The notes beneath the pieces are model-generated. The model was not told where the DNA came from. It saw only the letters and a program-made list of their open reading frames with translations, and searched no databases. A stretch of 35,477 nt of DNA, from contig NZ_CP022314.1 in assembly GCF_003352915.1 (NCBI RefSeq), positions 3,175,136 to 3,210,612 of the forward strand. Direction: 5' to 3'. Numbering within the stretch: the first letter of the stretch is position 1; each line of letters opens with the position of its first letter. Shown here piece by piece: positions 1-9,851 of the stretch. A program made the translations under genes and the position numbers. Source of the DNA: Arthrobacter sp. PM3. GTDB lineage: Bacteria; Actinomycetota; Actinomycetes; Actinomycetales; Micrococcaceae.

Positions 1-1278
1 GATGACCGTAAGCCTTATGGTGATCGTGGTCCGCGCGAAGGCGGCGGCCAGCGCAGCTACGGCAGCGGTGACCGTGACCGCAAGCCTTACGGCGGCGGCG
101 ACAACCGCAAGCCGTTCGGCAGCCGTGAGGACCGGCCGGCACGCAGCTACGACCGCAGCGACTCCGGCCCGCGCCAGTTCGGCCGCGACCGCGCCGAGGA
201 CCGTCCCGCGCGCGTGCCGAACGCCCGGGACCTGCGCAGCGCCAACCGTCCCGACCGCGAGCGTTCCCCCCAGATCGACGAGGACGTGACGGGCAAGGAG
301 TTGGACCGCGCCACGCAACACCAAATCAAGACGCTCGAAGGCAACAACGCCGAATGGGTGGCACGCCACCTTGTCATGGCCGGACGCCTCCTGGACGAAG
401 AGCCGGAGGTTGCTTTCCAGCATGCCCTGGCCGCCAGCCGGCGCGGCGGACGCCTCGCTGCCGTCCGTGAAGCCGTCGGCCTGACCGCCTACGCGGCCGG
501 CCACTACGGCGAGGCGCTTCGCGAATTCCGGACGTACCGCCGTATCAGCGGCTCCAACATGCACCTGCCGGTCATGGCGGACTGCGAGCGTGGCCTTGGC
601 CGCCCGGACCGCGCCCTCGACATGGCGCGGTCCGAAGAGGCCAAGGACCTCGACGCCCCGGGCAAGGTGGAACTGGCCATTGTCGCCGCCGGTGCCCGCA
701 CCGACCTCGGTCAGCTTGAGGCTGCCGTTTCCGAACTTGAGATTCCGCAACTGGACATCAACCGGGCGTTCTCCTACAGCCCCCGCTTGTTCCGGGCCTA
801 CGCCGAGGCCCTCACGGCAGCAGGCCGCGCTGCCGAGGCCGGGAAGTGGCAGCAGCAGGCCGTCGTGGCAGAGGACGCCCTGGGCCTGGGAGCAGACGAG
901 GAGCCTGACATCATCGACCTCGGCTGGGACGAGGAAGAAGCCCGCGAGGAAGAACGCCAAAACCGGCTCCGCGCACAGGAAGCCGCCGGCGCGCATGCCG
1001 GGACCGACGAGCGTGCCCCGCGGGTTGCAAGTGCCGCGGCCGCGGAAGAAGTCACCGGAACCGCAGCAGGAATCGTCCAGAGCGGGATCGACGAGGGCTC
1101 CGACGACGCCGAGTCCGACTTCTTCGAGTCCGACGACGCCGAGTCTGACGAGGATTCCGTGGAAGCGGACGTCCTGGATGACGCCGACGGTGAGACCGCC
1201 AGCGAATCCGGCTTTGAGTCCGATCACGACAGCGCCGACAACTCCGGCGCCGCCGCGCGTGAGCGCGTGGAGGACTAG
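1..1278 (+). CDS. TPR-like protein with D/R/G-rich head and acidic tail (5' partial)
   Basis: Frame 1 is open from the first base, so the true start lies upstream of the window. The visible 425 residues have three parts. Residues 1-75 are low-complexity and rich in Asp, Arg, Gly and Tyr, with repeated DRKPYG-like units (DDRKPYGD, DRKPYGGG, DNRKPFG). Residues about 95-300 are helical and Ala/Leu-rich, with repeats such as AEWVARHLVMAGRLLDEEP and GHYGEALREFRTYRRI that look like tetratricopeptide repeats. The last ~70 residues are strongly acidic and contain repeated DDAESD motifs. The gene lies 4 nt upstream of the HAD phosphatase, and a TPR-type protein sits at this place in other actinobacteria (recalled Rv1691). 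The charged head resembles RG-rich RNA-binding tails, but the function is unknown. An ATG-like start near 214 is possible in principle, but the upstream sequence continues in the same frame with protein-like composition. Confidence 0.8.
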   Translation, partial: DDRKPYGDRGPREGGGQRSYGSGDRDRKPYGGGDNRKPFGSREDRPARSYDRSDSGPRQFGRDRAEDRPARVPNARDLRSANRPDRERSPQIDEDVTGKELDRATQHQIKTLEGNNAEWVARHLVMAGRLLDEEPEVAFQHALAASRRGGRLAAVREAVGLTAYAAGHYGEALREFRTYRRISGSNMHLPVMADCERGLGRPDRALDMARSEEAKDLDAPGKVELAIVAAGARTDLGQLEAAVSELEIPQLDINRAFSYSPRLFRAYAEALTAAGRAAEAGKWQQQAVVAEDALGLGADEEPDIIDLGWDEEEAREEERQNRLRAQEAAGAHAGTDERAPRVASAAAAEEVTGTAAGIVQSGIDEGSDDAESDFFESDDAESDEDSVEADVLDDADGETASESGFESDHDSADNSGAAARERVED

Positions 1279-1282
1279 CCTC

Positions 1283-2272
1283 GTGACCGCACCCGCACTG
1301 ATTTCCACCTTCGACGCCCTCCTGTCCGACCTCGACGGGGTGGTCTATGCCGGACCCCACGCCATCCCTGGCGCCGTGGAGTCGCTGCGCCGGCTCGCCG
1401 GCGTCGGCGTCGGACTGGGCTACGTGACCAACAATGCCTCCCGCTCTCCCGCGCAGGTGGCGCAACACCTGCGCGAACTCGGCGCCCCCGCCGAGGACCA
1501 CCAGGTGGTGAGCTCCTCTCAGGCCGCAGCGGCGCTGCTGGCCACACTGGTGCCGGCCGGAGCGCACGTGCTCATCACGGGCAGCGCCGCGCTGGCTCAG
1601 GAAATTGAGCTGGTCGGCCTGGTTCCCGTCCGGAGCGCGGCGGACAATCCGGTCGCCGTCGTCCAGGGCTTCAGCCCCGAGATCGGGTGGAAGGACCTCG
1701 CCGAGGCGGCGTACGTCGTCGCCGGCGGTGCCCTCTGGGTGGCGACCAACACGGACATGTCCATTCCCCAGGCCCGCGGAATCGCCCCGGGCAACGGGAC
1801 CCTCGTGGCAGCTGTTGCGGCCGCGACCGGGCAGACCCCGCTGGTGGCCGGCAAGCCGGAGGCGCCTTTGTTCCATACCGCCGCGAAGCGCCTGGCGGCG
1901 GACCGGCCGCTCGTCGTCGGCGACCGCCTGGACACCGACATCCTGGGCGGCAACAACGCCGGGTTCGCCACGGTGGCCGTCCTGACCGGCGTGGACACCA
2001 GGGAATCAATCCTGGCCGCCCGTTCCGTGGAGCGCCCCGACTACCTGATCAATGACCTGACGGACCTGTACGCCCCGTACCCCGCGGTGGAGCACGACGC
2101 CGGGAGGTTCCGCAGCGGCACGGCTTCGGCAATCGTTCGGGGAGAGTCCGTCCACATCAGCGGGGACCCCGCGGATCTGGATTCCTGGCGTGCCGCGTGC
2201 TCGGCCTGGTGGGCCGCGAACCCCGGGACAACCAGCGCACTGGCGCCGGTCCTCGAATGGCTCGATCACTAG
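1283..2272 (+). CDS. HAD-IIA family hydrolase (NagD-like sugar phosphatase)
   Basis: The 329-aa product begins at a GTG 4 nt after the preceding stop. Motif I is DLDG at residues 16-19 (nucleophile and acid/base Asp of HAD phosphatases). Motif II is YVTNNASRS, and the C-terminal motif IV region is GDRLDTDILGGNNAG near residue 213. The order and the cap between motifs II and III fit the type IIA (NagD/4-nitrophenylphosphatase) class, which dephosphorylates small sugar or nucleotide phosphates in the cytoplasm. The substrate cannot be told from the sequence. The open frame extends far upstream into the previous gene, but the region before 1283 is clearly the preceding protein in another frame. 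The last ~70 residues (PAVEHDAGRF onward) are an extension beyond the HAD fold and are unrecognised. Confidence 0.88.
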   Translation: MTAPALISTFDALLSDLDGVVYAGPHAIPGAVESLRRLAGVGVGLGYVTNNASRSPAQVAQHLRELGAPAEDHQVVSSSQAAAALLATLVPAGAHVLITGSAALAQEIELVGLVPVRSAADNPVAVVQGFSPEIGWKDLAEAAYVVAGGALWVATNTDMSIPQARGIAPGNGTLVAAVAAATGQTPLVAGKPEAPLFHTAAKRLAADRPLVVGDRLDTDILGGNNAGFATVAVLTGVDTRESILAARSVERPDYLINDLTDLYAPYPAVEHDAGRFRSGTASAIVRGESVHISGDPADLDSWRAACSAWWAANPGTTSALAPVLEWLDH

Positions 2273-2281
2273 ACTGGACCC

Positions 2282-2575
2282 ATGACCGAGCCAAACCGGG
2301 AGCCAGCCCAGGAGCACGACCACCAGCCCAGCCCGGCGTTTGACCAGCTGCCACAACAGGCGCACATCGAAGACCCCGCCATCAGCGCGGTCCTCGACCG
2401 CCTCGACGACGTGCGGCTGACACCGGTGGCCGGGCACGGCGACGTCTACGCGGAAATCCATGACGCGCTGCTGGAGGCCCTCAATGAGGACGTGGCGTCC
2501 CCTGCGGGCGCGGCACGCCGTATCCACGCTGCCGGGAACGGCAGCGGGGACGCTGCGCGGGAGGGTGGACAGTGA
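2282..2575 (+). CDS. Small conserved-position hypothetical protein
   Basis: This 97-aa ORF has an ATG start 9 nt after the HAD stop and ends in a GTGA overlap with tlyA, so it is almost certainly translated as part of the operon. The N-terminal ~45 residues are polar and Glu/Gln/Pro-rich. The middle (AISAVLDRLDDVRLTPVAGHGDVYAEIHDALLEALNE, given in parts) looks amphipathic and helical. There are no Cys residues, signal peptide or membrane segment. A small ORF of similar size occupies this place between the HAD gene and tlyA in actinobacteria (recalled Rv1693). Function unknown. Confidence 0.75.
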   Translation: MTEPNREPAQEHDHQPSPAFDQLPQQAHIEDPAISAVLDRLDDVRLTPVAGHGDVYAEIHDALLEALNEDVASPAGAARRIHAAGNGSGDAAREGGQ

Positions 2576-3384
2576 GCCGCCTTGACCAGGCCCTCGTCAG
2601 CCGGGGGCTCGCGAGGTCCCGGACCCACGCCGCCCGCCTGATCGCCGAAGGCAAAGTGAGCTCCGACGGCGAAGTCCTCGCCAAGGCATCCCTCCAGATA
2701 GGGGAGGAAGCCGTGCTGGACGTTGCCGCCTCCGCCGAGGACGGCTACGTCAGCCGCGCGGGGCACAAACTCGCCGGCGCCCTGGATGCCTTCCCCGCCG
2801 TCGTCGTCCCCGGGAAACGGTGCCTCGACGCCGGTGCCTCCACGGGCGGGTTCACGGACGTCCTGCTCCGGCGCGGCGCGAGCCACGTGGTGGCTGTCGA
2901 CGTCGGGCACGGCCAGCTCGTGCCGGAGATCCGCAACGACGCACGGGTCTCCGTCCACGAGGGCCTCAACGTCCGCTACATGACAGCCGAAGAGATCGGC
3001 GGCCCGGCAGCGCTGACCGTCGCGGACTTGTCCTTCATCTCGCTGACCCTGGTCATGGCGCCGCTGGCGGCCTGCACCGAACCCGGCGGGGACCTCGTCC
3101 TGATGGTCAAGCCGCAGTTCGAGATCGGCAAGGAGCGGCTGGGCCGGACCGGCGTGGTCACCTCGGAGCGGGAACGCCGTCTGGCCGTGGGCAAGGTGGC
3201 CGCCGCCGCGGTGGATGCGGGCCTGGACCTGAGGGGATTGGCGCAAAGCCCGCTGCCCGGCCAGGACGGCAATGTGGAGTACTTCCTGTGGATGAGACGC
3301 GCGTTGTCGCAAGTCCCGCCTAAGATCGAGGAGCGGGACGCAGCCGTGGCTGCGTTGCTCGGAACAATCTGGCCGAACCACTAG
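2572..3384 (+). CDS. tlyA: TlyA family rRNA (cytidine-2'-O)-methyltransferase
   Basis: The 270-aa protein matches the usual TlyA length. It has an N-terminal S4 RNA-binding domain (about residues 2-60, with LDQALVSRGLARSRTHAARL) followed by an FtsJ/RrmJ-type Rossmann methyltransferase whose SAM-binding motif DAGASTGGFTD is at residues 86-96. The family 2'-O-methylates C1409 of 16S and C1920 of 23S rRNA, and its loss gives capreomycin/viomycin resistance in mycobacteria. The GTG start overlaps the previous stop by 4 nt (GTGA), implying translational coupling. The order tlyA-nadK-recN is classic for actinobacteria. Confidence 0.95.
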   Translation: MSRLDQALVSRGLARSRTHAARLIAEGKVSSDGEVLAKASLQIGEEAVLDVAASAEDGYVSRAGHKLAGALDAFPAVVVPGKRCLDAGASTGGFTDVLLRRGASHVVAVDVGHGQLVPEIRNDARVSVHEGLNVRYMTAEEIGGPAALTVADLSFISLTLVMAPLAACTEPGGDLVLMVKPQFEIGKERLGRTGVVTSERERRLAVGKVAAAAVDAGLDLRGLAQSPLPGQDGNVEYFLWMRRALSQVPPKIEERDAAVAALLGTIWPNH

Positions 3385-3406
3385 CACCACCAGAAGGCGG
3401 AACCTG

Positions 3407-4444
3407 ATGAGCAGGCGTGTCCTCATCCTTGCCCACACCGGGCGGGAGGAATCCCTCAAGGCTGCCTGGGAAGCGTGCGCCCAGCTGCACGAGTCCGGGC
3501 TTACGCCTGTGATGCAGAAAACCGAACTCGGCGACATGGTGCGCTTCTTCGGCCGGCTGGACCACCCGGTCGAAGTACTCCACGACCACGTGAAGCTGCC
3601 CGACGTCGAACTCGTCATGGTGCTCGGCGGCGACGGCACCATCCTCCGCGCCGCGGAACTCGTCCGCGAAGTCGACGTCCCGCTGCTGGGCGTGAACCTG
3701 GGCCATGTGGGCTTCCTCGCCGAGAGCGAGCGGGCTGACCTCACCCAGACGGTCGAATGGATCGCCAGCCGCGAATACACGGTCGAGGAGCGCATGACGA
3801 TCGACGTCCAGGTCTGGGTCCGCGGGCAGAAGATCTGGCACACCTGGGCCTTGAACGAGGCCGCCATCGAAAAGGGCAACCGGGAGCGGATGCTCGAGGT
3901 CGTCACGGAAGTCGACGAACGCCCGCTGACGTCCTTCGGTTGCGACGGCGTGGTGCTGGCCACCCCGACCGGCTCCACGGCCTACGCCTTCTCCGCCGGC
4001 GGACCGGTGGTGTGGCCCGAGGTCGAGGCCCTGCTGATCGTGCCGATCAGCGCCCATGCCCTGTTCGCCAAACCGCTCGTGGTTTCGCCCCGGTCCCGCC
4101 TCGCGGTCGAAATCCTCAACCGGACCGATGCCCAGGGCGTCCTGTGGTGCGACGGGCGGAGGTCCGTGGACCTGCCGCCCGGTGCCCGCGTCGAGGTGAC
4201 CCGCTCCGCCACGCCCGTGCGCCTGGCCCGGACGCACCAGACCCCCTTCTCCGGCCGGCTGGTCCGGAAGTTCGAACTGCCCATCCAGGGCTGGCGCGGA
4301 CCCGTGCCGCAGTCCGGGGTCATCCACACCGGGCCCCTGCCAATCATCCGCACGCCCCGCCCCATGCCCCCGTTGCCGTCGCCGCGCCACGCAGGACCCG
4401 GCGACGCCCCCGATCCTTCGCCAAATCCCCCAACCGGGAAGTGA
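3407..4444 (+). CDS. nadK: NAD kinase
   Basis: The 345-aa ATP/polyphosphate-dependent NAD kinase makes NADP. The diagnostic GGDGT motif is at residues 74-78, the NE motif is N150-E151 (ALNEAAIEKG), and the glycine-rich stretch GVVLATPTGSTAYAFSAGGP is at about 181-200. The ATG is preceded by AAGGCGGAAC. It lies 22 nt after tlyA and 3 nt before recN, inside the operon. The last ~45 residues (from about 300) are Pro-rich and disordered (for example MPPLPSPRHAGPGDAPDPSP), an unusual tail beyond the catalytic fold. Confidence 0.95.
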   Translation: MSRRVLILAHTGREESLKAAWEACAQLHESGLTPVMQKTELGDMVRFFGRLDHPVEVLHDHVKLPDVELVMVLGGDGTILRAAELVREVDVPLLGVNLGHVGFLAESERADLTQTVEWIASREYTVEERMTIDVQVWVRGQKIWHTWALNEAAIEKGNRERMLEVVTEVDERPLTSFGCDGVVLATPTGSTAYAFSAGGPVVWPEVEALLIVPISAHALFAKPLVVSPRSRLAVEILNRTDAQGVLWCDGRRSVDLPPGARVEVTRSATPVRLARTHQTPFSGRLVRKFELPIQGWRGPVPQSGVIHTGPLPIIRTPRPMPPLPSPRHAGPGDAPDPSPNPPTGK

Positions 4445-4447
4445 ACC

Positions 4448-6184
4448 ATGCTTGAAGAACTCAGAATCCGAGACCTCGGAGTCATCACCGACGCAACCCT
4501 GCCCCTGGGCCCGGGCCTGAGCGTCGTCACCGGTGAAACCGGCGCCGGCAAGACCATGGTGGTCACCGCCGTCGGGCTGCTCCTCGGCGCCAGGTCCGAC
4601 GCCGGCGCCGTCCGCAGTGGAGCGAAAAGCGCCTCCGCGGAGGCCGTGCTGAAGCTCGACGCCGGGCACGCCGCCGTCGAACGGGCACGTGAGGCCGGAG
4701 CGGAGGTTGAGGAGTTCGACGCCGGTGCGGAGCTGCTGATTGCCCGCAGCGTCGGTGCGGACGGCCGCAGCCGGGCCTACCTGGGCGGTCGCGCCGCCCC
4801 GGTGGGCGTGCTCGCTGAGATCGGCGAGACCTTGGTGGTGGTCCACGGTCAGTCGGACCAGATCCGGCTCAAGAGCCCGGTGGCGCAGCGCGGCGCCCTG
4901 GACAAGTTTGCGGGGGAGAGCCTCGCGGGGACCCTGACCGGGTATCAGGACCTGTATGCCCGCTGGCACGCCAACCAGGCCGAACTCGATGCCCTGCGCA
5001 GCGCGGCCCGCGAACGGCTCCGGGAGGCGGAGTCGCTGCAGGCCGCCCTGGCCGAGATCGACGGCGTCGACCCGCAGCCGGGGGAGGACGACGCCCTCAA
5101 GGCCGAGGCCGTGAAGCTCGCCAACGTGGAGGAGCTGCGGATCGCCGCCAGTACGGCCCACCAGGCACTCATCGCCGAGGACTTCGGTGAGGAAGCAGAC
5201 GCCACCACCCTGGTGGACGCAGCCAAGCGCACCCTCGAGCACGTAGCCGAACACGACGAGGCCCTTGGAGCGGCGGCGGCCCGCCTGGCGGAGGTCGGCT
5301 TCCTGCTCAACGACATCGCCGCGGAACTTGCCAGCTACCAGGCCGCCCTGGACACCGAGGGCCCCGAACGGCTCGCCGAGATCGAGGACCGCCGGGCGGT
5401 GCTGGCCAAGCTGGTCCGCAAGTACGCACCAAGCATCGACGAAGTCCTGGTCTGGGCCGAGGAAGCCCGGGCACGCTATGAGGAGCTGCAGGACGACTCC
5501 ACCCGGATTGAGGCGCTGGATGCCGAGGTCGCACAGGCGGAAGCCGAGCTCCGGAAGCAGGCGGCCGCCATCAGCAAAGCCCGCAAGAAGGCCGCCAAGG
5601 ACCTCTCGGCCCGGGTCAGCGCCGAGCTGACAGCCCTCGCCATGGCCGACGCCACCCTCGTCATCAACGTCGATGCCGCCGGACAGTTGGGGCCCTTCGG
5701 GGCCGACGACATTTCGTTCCTGCTCCAGCCGCACTCCGGCGCCCCGGCCCGGCCGCTCGGCAAGGGCGCCTCGGGCGGTGAACTCTCGCGCGTGATGCTC
5801 GCCATCGAGGTGGTGCTCGCCGCCGTCGATCCCGTCCCGACGTTTGTGTTCGACGAGGTCGACGCCGGCGTGGGCGGCCGCGCCGCCGTGGAGATCGGGC
5901 GCCGGCTGGCGATGCTGGCCAGGCACGTCCAGGTCCTGGTGGTGACCCACCTGCCGCAGGTCGCCGCCTTCGCGGACCAGCACATCCGGGTCATCAAGAC
6001 CTCCGTGCGTGGCGCCGACGGTGACACCGCAACCGGCTTCACCTCCAGCGACGTCCAACTGCTGGACGAAGCCGAGCGGGTCCGCGAACTGGCCCGCATG
6101 CTGGCGGGCCAGGAGGACTCGGAATCCGCCAGGGCGCACGCCCAGGAGCTGCTGGACGACGCCAAGCTCCTGCCGCAGTCCTGA
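4448..6184 (+). CDS. recN: DNA repair protein RecN
   Basis: This 578-aa SMC-like ATPase acts in double-strand break repair. Walker A GETGAGKT is at residues 29-36. A central coiled-coil region is rich in Ala, Glu, Arg and Leu (about 160-400). The ABC signature SGGELSRVML and Walker B VFDEVDAGVGG lie near residues 445-480, followed by VTHLPQVAAFADQH, typical of RecN. The ATG lies 3 nt downstream of the nadK stop. Length and domain order are normal for the family. A very long antisense reading frame covers this gene and is a high-GC shadow. Confidence 0.95.
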   Translation: MLEELRIRDLGVITDATLPLGPGLSVVTGETGAGKTMVVTAVGLLLGARSDAGAVRSGAKSASAEAVLKLDAGHAAVERAREAGAEVEEFDAGAELLIARSVGADGRSRAYLGGRAAPVGVLAEIGETLVVVHGQSDQIRLKSPVAQRGALDKFAGESLAGTLTGYQDLYARWHANQAELDALRSAARERLREAESLQAALAEIDGVDPQPGEDDALKAEAVKLANVEELRIAASTAHQALIAEDFGEEADATTLVDAAKRTLEHVAEHDEALGAAAARLAEVGFLLNDIAAELASYQAALDTEGPERLAEIEDRRAVLAKLVRKYAPSIDEVLVWAEEARARYEELQDDSTRIEALDAEVAQAEAELRKQAAAISKARKKAAKDLSARVSAELTALAMADATLVINVDAAGQLGPFGADDISFLLQPHSGAPARPLGKGASGGELSRVMLAIEVVLAAVDPVPTFVFDEVDAGVGGRAAVEIGRRLAMLARHVQVLVVTHLPQVAAFADQHIRVIKTSVRGADGDTATGFTSSDVQLLDEAERVRELARMLAGQEDSESARAHAQELLDDAKLLPQS

Positions 6185-6251
6185 AACCGTCCGCCGGTAG
6201 GACAACAATCACATCGGGATGAGCCCGAAGAACCCGTGGAAGGCCGAATTG

Positions 6252-8057
6252 ATGATAAGCTCAAATCCCGTGGTGCAGCGATCAAACTCTCGTGTAAATT
6301 CCCGGTTCCCGGGCTCGTCCAAGACGACCAAACACATCTTCGTCACCGGTGGTGTAGCGTCCTCGCTCGGGAAGGGACTGACGGCTTCGAGCCTCGGCCA
6401 TCTCCTGCGGGCCCGCGGTCTGTCTGTAACTATGCAAAAGCTCGATCCCTATCTGAACGTGGATCCGGGCACGATGAACCCCTTCCAGCACGGCGAGGTC
6501 TTCGTCACTGACGACGGCGCTGAGACGGACCTGGACATCGGCCACTACGAACGCTTCCTCGATGAAAACCTCGAAGGCTCAGCCAACGTCACAACCGGCC
6601 AGGTTTACTCGACCGTCATCGCCAAGGAGCGCCGCGGCGAATACCTCGGCGACACCGTTCAGGTCATCCCGCACATCACCGATGAGATCAAGCGGCGCAT
6701 GCGGCTTCCCTCCGAGGGCAAGAACGCTCCCGATGTCATCATCACCGAAATCGGCGGAACCGTGGGTGACATTGAGTCCCAGCCGTTCCTCGAATCCGCC
6801 CGCCAGGTCCGCCAGGACATCGGCCGCAACAACGTGTTCTTCCTCCACGTCTCCCTCGTGCCCTACATCGGCCCGTCGCAGGAGCTGAAGACCAAGCCGA
6901 CGCAGCACTCCGTTGCCGCGCTGCGCTCCATCGGCATCCAGCCCGAGGCGATCGTGATCCGTTCGGACCGCGACGTGCCCCAGGCCATGCGCGAGAAGAT
7001 CGGCCGCATGTGCGACGTCGACATCGACGCCGTCATCGGCTGCCCGGACGCTCCGAGCATCTACGACATCCCCAAGACCCTGCATTCCCAGGGACTGGAT
7101 TCGTACATCGTCCGTGCCCTGGACCTGCCGTTCAAGGACGTGGACTGGACCAGCTGGGACAAGCTGCTCGACGCCGTCCACAACCCGAAGCACGAAGTTG
7201 AGATCGCGCTGGTCGGCAAGTACATCGACCTGCCGGACGCCTACCTGTCCGTCACGGAGGCCTTGCGCGCCGGCGGCTTCGCCAACGACACCAAGGTCAA
7301 GATCCGCTGGGTCCCCTCGGACGAGTGCGAAACCCGCGAAGGCGCCGTGCAGTCCCTGGCCGGCGTCGACGCCATCTGCGTCCCGGGCGGCTTCGGCATC
7401 CGCGGCCTCGAGGGCAAGCTGGGCGCCCTGAAGTACGCCCGTGAAACCAAGCTCCCGGTCCTGGGCCTGTGCCTGGGCCTGCAGTGCATGGTGATCGAGT
7501 ACGCCCGCAACGTGGTCGGCCTCGAGGGGGCGTCCTCGTCCGAGTTCGAGCCGGACTCCAAGTACCCGGTCATCGCCACGATGGAAGAGCAGCTGGACAT
7601 CGTCGAGGGCAAAGGCGACCTCGGCGGCACCATGCGCCTGGGCCTGTACGAGGCCAAGCTCGACGAAGGCTCCGTCGTCGCCGAGACCTACGGCGCCACC
7701 AAGGTCAGCGAGCGGCACCGGCACCGCTACGAGGTCAACAACAAGTACCGCGACCAGATCGCCGCCAAGGGCCTGTCCTTCTCCGGTACCTCGCCCGACG
7801 GCAAGCTGGTCGAATTCGTGGAACTTCCGCGCGACGTCCACCCGTACTACGTTGCCACGCAGGCGCACCCCGAGCTAAGCTCGCGCCCCACGCGCCCGCA
7901 CCCGCTCTTCGCGGGCCTGATCAAGGCTGCCCTGGCACACCAGCAGGACGGCGACGCCGTGCCCGCTGCAGCGGCCGGCACCACTGCCAAGGCCAGTGTG
8001 AAAGTCGAAGACCCGGCTGCTGCCCCCAAGCCCTCGTCGGCAGCAGTGTCGAAGTAA
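6252..8057 (+). CDS. pyrG: CTP synthase (glutamine-hydrolysing)
   Basis: It converts UTP to CTP using ATP and glutamine. The synthetase domain starts with [20 protein letters not shown] (P-loop region). The class I glutamine amidotransferase domain has the oxyanion strand VPGGFGIRG, nucleophile elbow GLCLGLQ with C407, and the His/Glu pair H539/E541 in [17 protein letters not shown] chose ATG 6252 because a GGAAGG Shine-Dalgarno at 6238-6243 sits 8 nt upstream. An in-frame start at 6219 and two GTG codons at 6270 and 6273 are alternatives. The product (601 aa) has ~25 extra N-terminal residues and an Ala/Pro-rich C-terminal tail of ~45 residues beyond the E. coli-type core. It is followed 27 nt later by the Nudix gene. 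Confidence 0.95.
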   Translation: MISSNPVVQRSNSRVNSRFPGSSKTTKHIFVTGGVASSLGKGLTASSLGHLLRARGLSVTMQKLDPYLNVDPGTMNPFQHGEVFVTDDGAETDLDIGHYERFLDENLEGSANVTTGQVYSTVIAKERRGEYLGDTVQVIPHITDEIKRRMRLPSEGKNAPDVIITEIGGTVGDIESQPFLESARQVRQDIGRNNVFFLHVSLVPYIGPSQELKTKPTQHSVAALRSIGIQPEAIVIRSDRDVPQAMREKIGRMCDVDIDAVIGCPDAPSIYDIPKTLHSQGLDSYIVRALDLPFKDVDWTSWDKLLDAVHNPKHEVEIALVGKYIDLPDAYLSVTEALRAGGFANDTKVKIRWVPSDECETREGAVQSLAGVDAICVPGGFGIRGLEGKLGALKYARETKLPVLGLCLGLQCMVIEYARNVVGLEGASSSEFEPDSKYPVIATMEEQLDIVEGKGDLGGTMRLGLYEAKLDEGSVVAETYGATKVSERHRHRYEVNNKYRDQIAAKGLSFSGTSPDGKLVEFVELPRDVHPYYVATQAHPELSSRPTRPHPLFAGLIKAALAHQQDGDAVPAAAAGTTAKASVKVEDPAAAPKPSSAAVSK

Positions 8058-8084
8058 TTACCAACTGAATCAAAGGACGGCGCG

Positions 8085-8747
8085 ATGCCCGGTAAGTCTG
8101 AGACCCCCAATGCTGCACGGCAGGTTTCGGATGAGCCGAGCCCGCGCCGTCTTTTGTCTTCGCGCAAAGTGTACGAAGGCAGGATCTGGGACGTTGTCAG
8201 CGACAGCTTCCAGCTCAACGACGACGGCGACACCCTGGTCCGTGACTACATCGACCACCCAGGTGCGGTCGCCGTTCTCCCCATGAACGACGCCGGCGAC
8301 GTCCTGCTGCTGCGGCAGTACCGGCACCCCGTCGGCATGGACCTGTGGGAGATTCCCGCCGGACTGCTCGACGTCGAAGGGGAGGACTTCGTGACCGGGG
8401 CCGCGCGCGAACTCGCCGAGGAAGCGGACCTCGTGGCGGAGCGCTGGAACGTGCTGGCGGACTTCTTCAATTCGCCCGGGTCCTCCAGCGAAGCCATCCG
8501 GATCTATCTCGCCCGTGGCCTCAGTGAGGTGCCGGGTCACGAACGGCACGTCCGCACCGACGAGGAAGCCGAGATCGAACTCCACTGGACCCCGCTGGAC
8601 GCCGCGGTGGAGGCAGTTCTGGACGGCCGCCTGCACAACCCGTCCGCCGTCGTCGGCATCTTGGCCGCAGCCGCAGCCCGCGCCGACAACTTCGAACACC
8701 TCCGTCCGGCCGATGCCCCCTGGCCCGCCCATCCCAGCCAGCGCTAA
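8085..8747 (+). CDS. Nudix hydrolase, ADP-ribose pyrophosphatase-like
   Basis: The 220-aa protein has the ADP-ribose pyrophosphatase pattern: [14 protein letters not shown] at about 88-101 followed by REL-x-EE (108-113) of the Nudix box. The usual box glycine after EEA is Asp here (EEADL), and the spacing between the first Gly and the first Glu is one residue longer than in the consensus. This pattern is shared with ADPRase-type Nudix proteins as I know them. Likely reaction: ADP-ribose to AMP plus ribose-5-phosphate. It sits between pyrG and xerD, as the Nudix gene does in M. tuberculosis (recalled Rv1700). The stop overlaps the xerD start (TAATG). Confidence 0.9.
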   Translation: MPGKSETPNAARQVSDEPSPRRLLSSRKVYEGRIWDVVSDSFQLNDDGDTLVRDYIDHPGAVAVLPMNDAGDVLLLRQYRHPVGMDLWEIPAGLLDVEGEDFVTGAARELAEEADLVAERWNVLADFFNSPGSSSEAIRIYLARGLSEVPGHERHVRTDEEAEIELHWTPLDAAVEAVLDGRLHNPSAVVGILAAAAARADNFEHLRPADAPWPAHPSQR

Positions 8748-9814
8748 TGACGGACGCGCTGACTGCCGATGCGATGGCTGCCGTCCCGCAGCCGGAGCCC
8801 GCCGCCCCGCAGCCGGCGGACGCCGCCGCCCCGGCCCCGCAGGCTCGTCCGCAGTCGGCGATTGACCGCGCCATCACCGACTACCTCCAGCACATGGGGG
8901 TGGAACGCGGCCTGGCGGCAAACACCCTCGCCGCGTACCGGCGTGACCTTGCCCGGTACGCGGCCTACCTCGGCGGCTCCTGCCGCCAGCGCCCGGAGGA
9001 CGTCACACGGCACGACGTCACCGGATTCGTCCAGGCGCTTTCGGACGGCTCCGACGGCGGAAGTCCCCTCGGCGTCCGGTCCGCGGCACGCACCGTTGTC
9101 GCCGTGCGTGGCCTGCACAAGTTCTGGGCCCTTGAGGGCCTCACACCCACCGACCCCGCCAGTGACGTCCACCCGCCGATGCCCGGCAAACGGCTCCCCA
9201 AGGCCATCAGCGTCGACGAGGTCACCAGGATTCTTGAGGCGGCCGGCACGGATACGGCCACCGGCCTGCGGGACCGTGCCATGCTCGAGTTCCTCTATTC
9301 CACCGGCGCCCGCATCAGCGAGGCCGTGGGCCTGGACGTCGACGACATCTCCCAACTCGCCGCCGGCCAGTCGGCTTCGGCGGCGGGCGGCGGTGACGGG
9401 CCCGCAATCGTCAGGCTGTTCGGCAAGGGCTCCAAGGAACGCCTCGTCCCGCTGGGGTCCTACGGGGCGCGCGCCCTCGACGCCTACCTGGTCCGCGGAC
9501 GTCCCCTGTTGGCTGCGAAAGGCAAGGGCACCCCTGCCCTGTTCCTGAACGCCCGCGGCGGGAGGATCAGCCGGCAAAGCGCCTGGACCATCCTGAAGTC
9601 GGCGGCCGAGAAAGCCAACATCACCAAGGCCGTCTCGCCGCACACCCTGCGGCACTCCTTCGCCACCCACCTGCTCGAGGGCGGTGCCGACGTCCGCGTG
9701 GTCCAGGAACTCCTCGGGCATGCTTCCGTCACCACCACTCAGGTGTACACCCAGGTGACAGCCGACACCCTGCGGGAAATCTACGCCGCCGCACACCCCC
9801 GCGCCCTGGGCTGA
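8747..9814 (+). CDS. xerD: Tyrosine recombinase XerD
   Basis: This 355-aa site-specific recombinase resolves chromosome dimers at dif with XerC. A core-binding SAM-like domain lies at about 38-135, and the catalytic domain follows with R189 (STGARISE), K227 ([12 protein letters not shown]), H299-x-x-R302 ([12 protein letters not shown]), H325 (LLGH) and nucleophile Y334 (TQVYTQV). All catalytic residues are present. The first ~37 residues are an Ala/Pro/Gln-rich extension not seen in typical ~300-aa XerD, so the true start could be further in, but the TAATG coupling to the upstream gene favours 8747. Its fixed place after pyrG-Nudix argues for housekeeping XerD rather than a phage integrase. 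Confidence 0.92.
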   Translation: MTDALTADAMAAVPQPEPAAPQPADAAAPAPQARPQSAIDRAITDYLQHMGVERGLAANTLAAYRRDLARYAAYLGGSCRQRPEDVTRHDVTGFVQALSDGSDGGSPLGVRSAARTVVAVRGLHKFWALEGLTPTDPASDVHPPMPGKRLPKAISVDEVTRILEAAGTDTATGLRDRAMLEFLYSTGARISEAVGLDVDDISQLAAGQSASAAGGGDGPAIVRLFGKGSKERLVPLGSYGARALDAYLVRGRPLLAAKGKGTPALFLNARGGRISRQSAWTILKSAAEKANITKAVSPHTLRHSFATHLLEGGADVRVVQELLGHASVTTTQVYTQVTADTLREIYAAAHPRALG

Positions 9815-9851
9815 GCGGGGCCGGCGCGGTTCTTGCCGGTGGCGTCAAAAA

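Noticed and set aside
3320..6208. Very long minus-strand open frame (962 codons) across nadK and recN
   Set aside because: It is antisense to two clear genes, has no recognisable domain, and such frames are expected opposite GC-rich codon usage.
6579..7868. Minus-strand open frame opposite pyrG
   Set aside because: Shadow of a confidently identified gene; composition (Gly/Val/Asp-rich) is the complement pattern of Ala/Gly codons.
8744..9796. Minus-strand frame opposite xerD
   Set aside because: Antisense to intact XerD with all catalytic residues.
8747..9814. XerD as integrase of a mobile island covering the downstream accessory genes
   Set aside because: Its position after pyrG-Nudix is conserved in actinobacteria and the sequence is XerD-like; no flanking direct repeats were seen.
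9821..9839. CCGGC/GCCGG hairpin after xerD as terminator
   Set aside because: Only 5 bp and expected by chance at this GC; no U-run.
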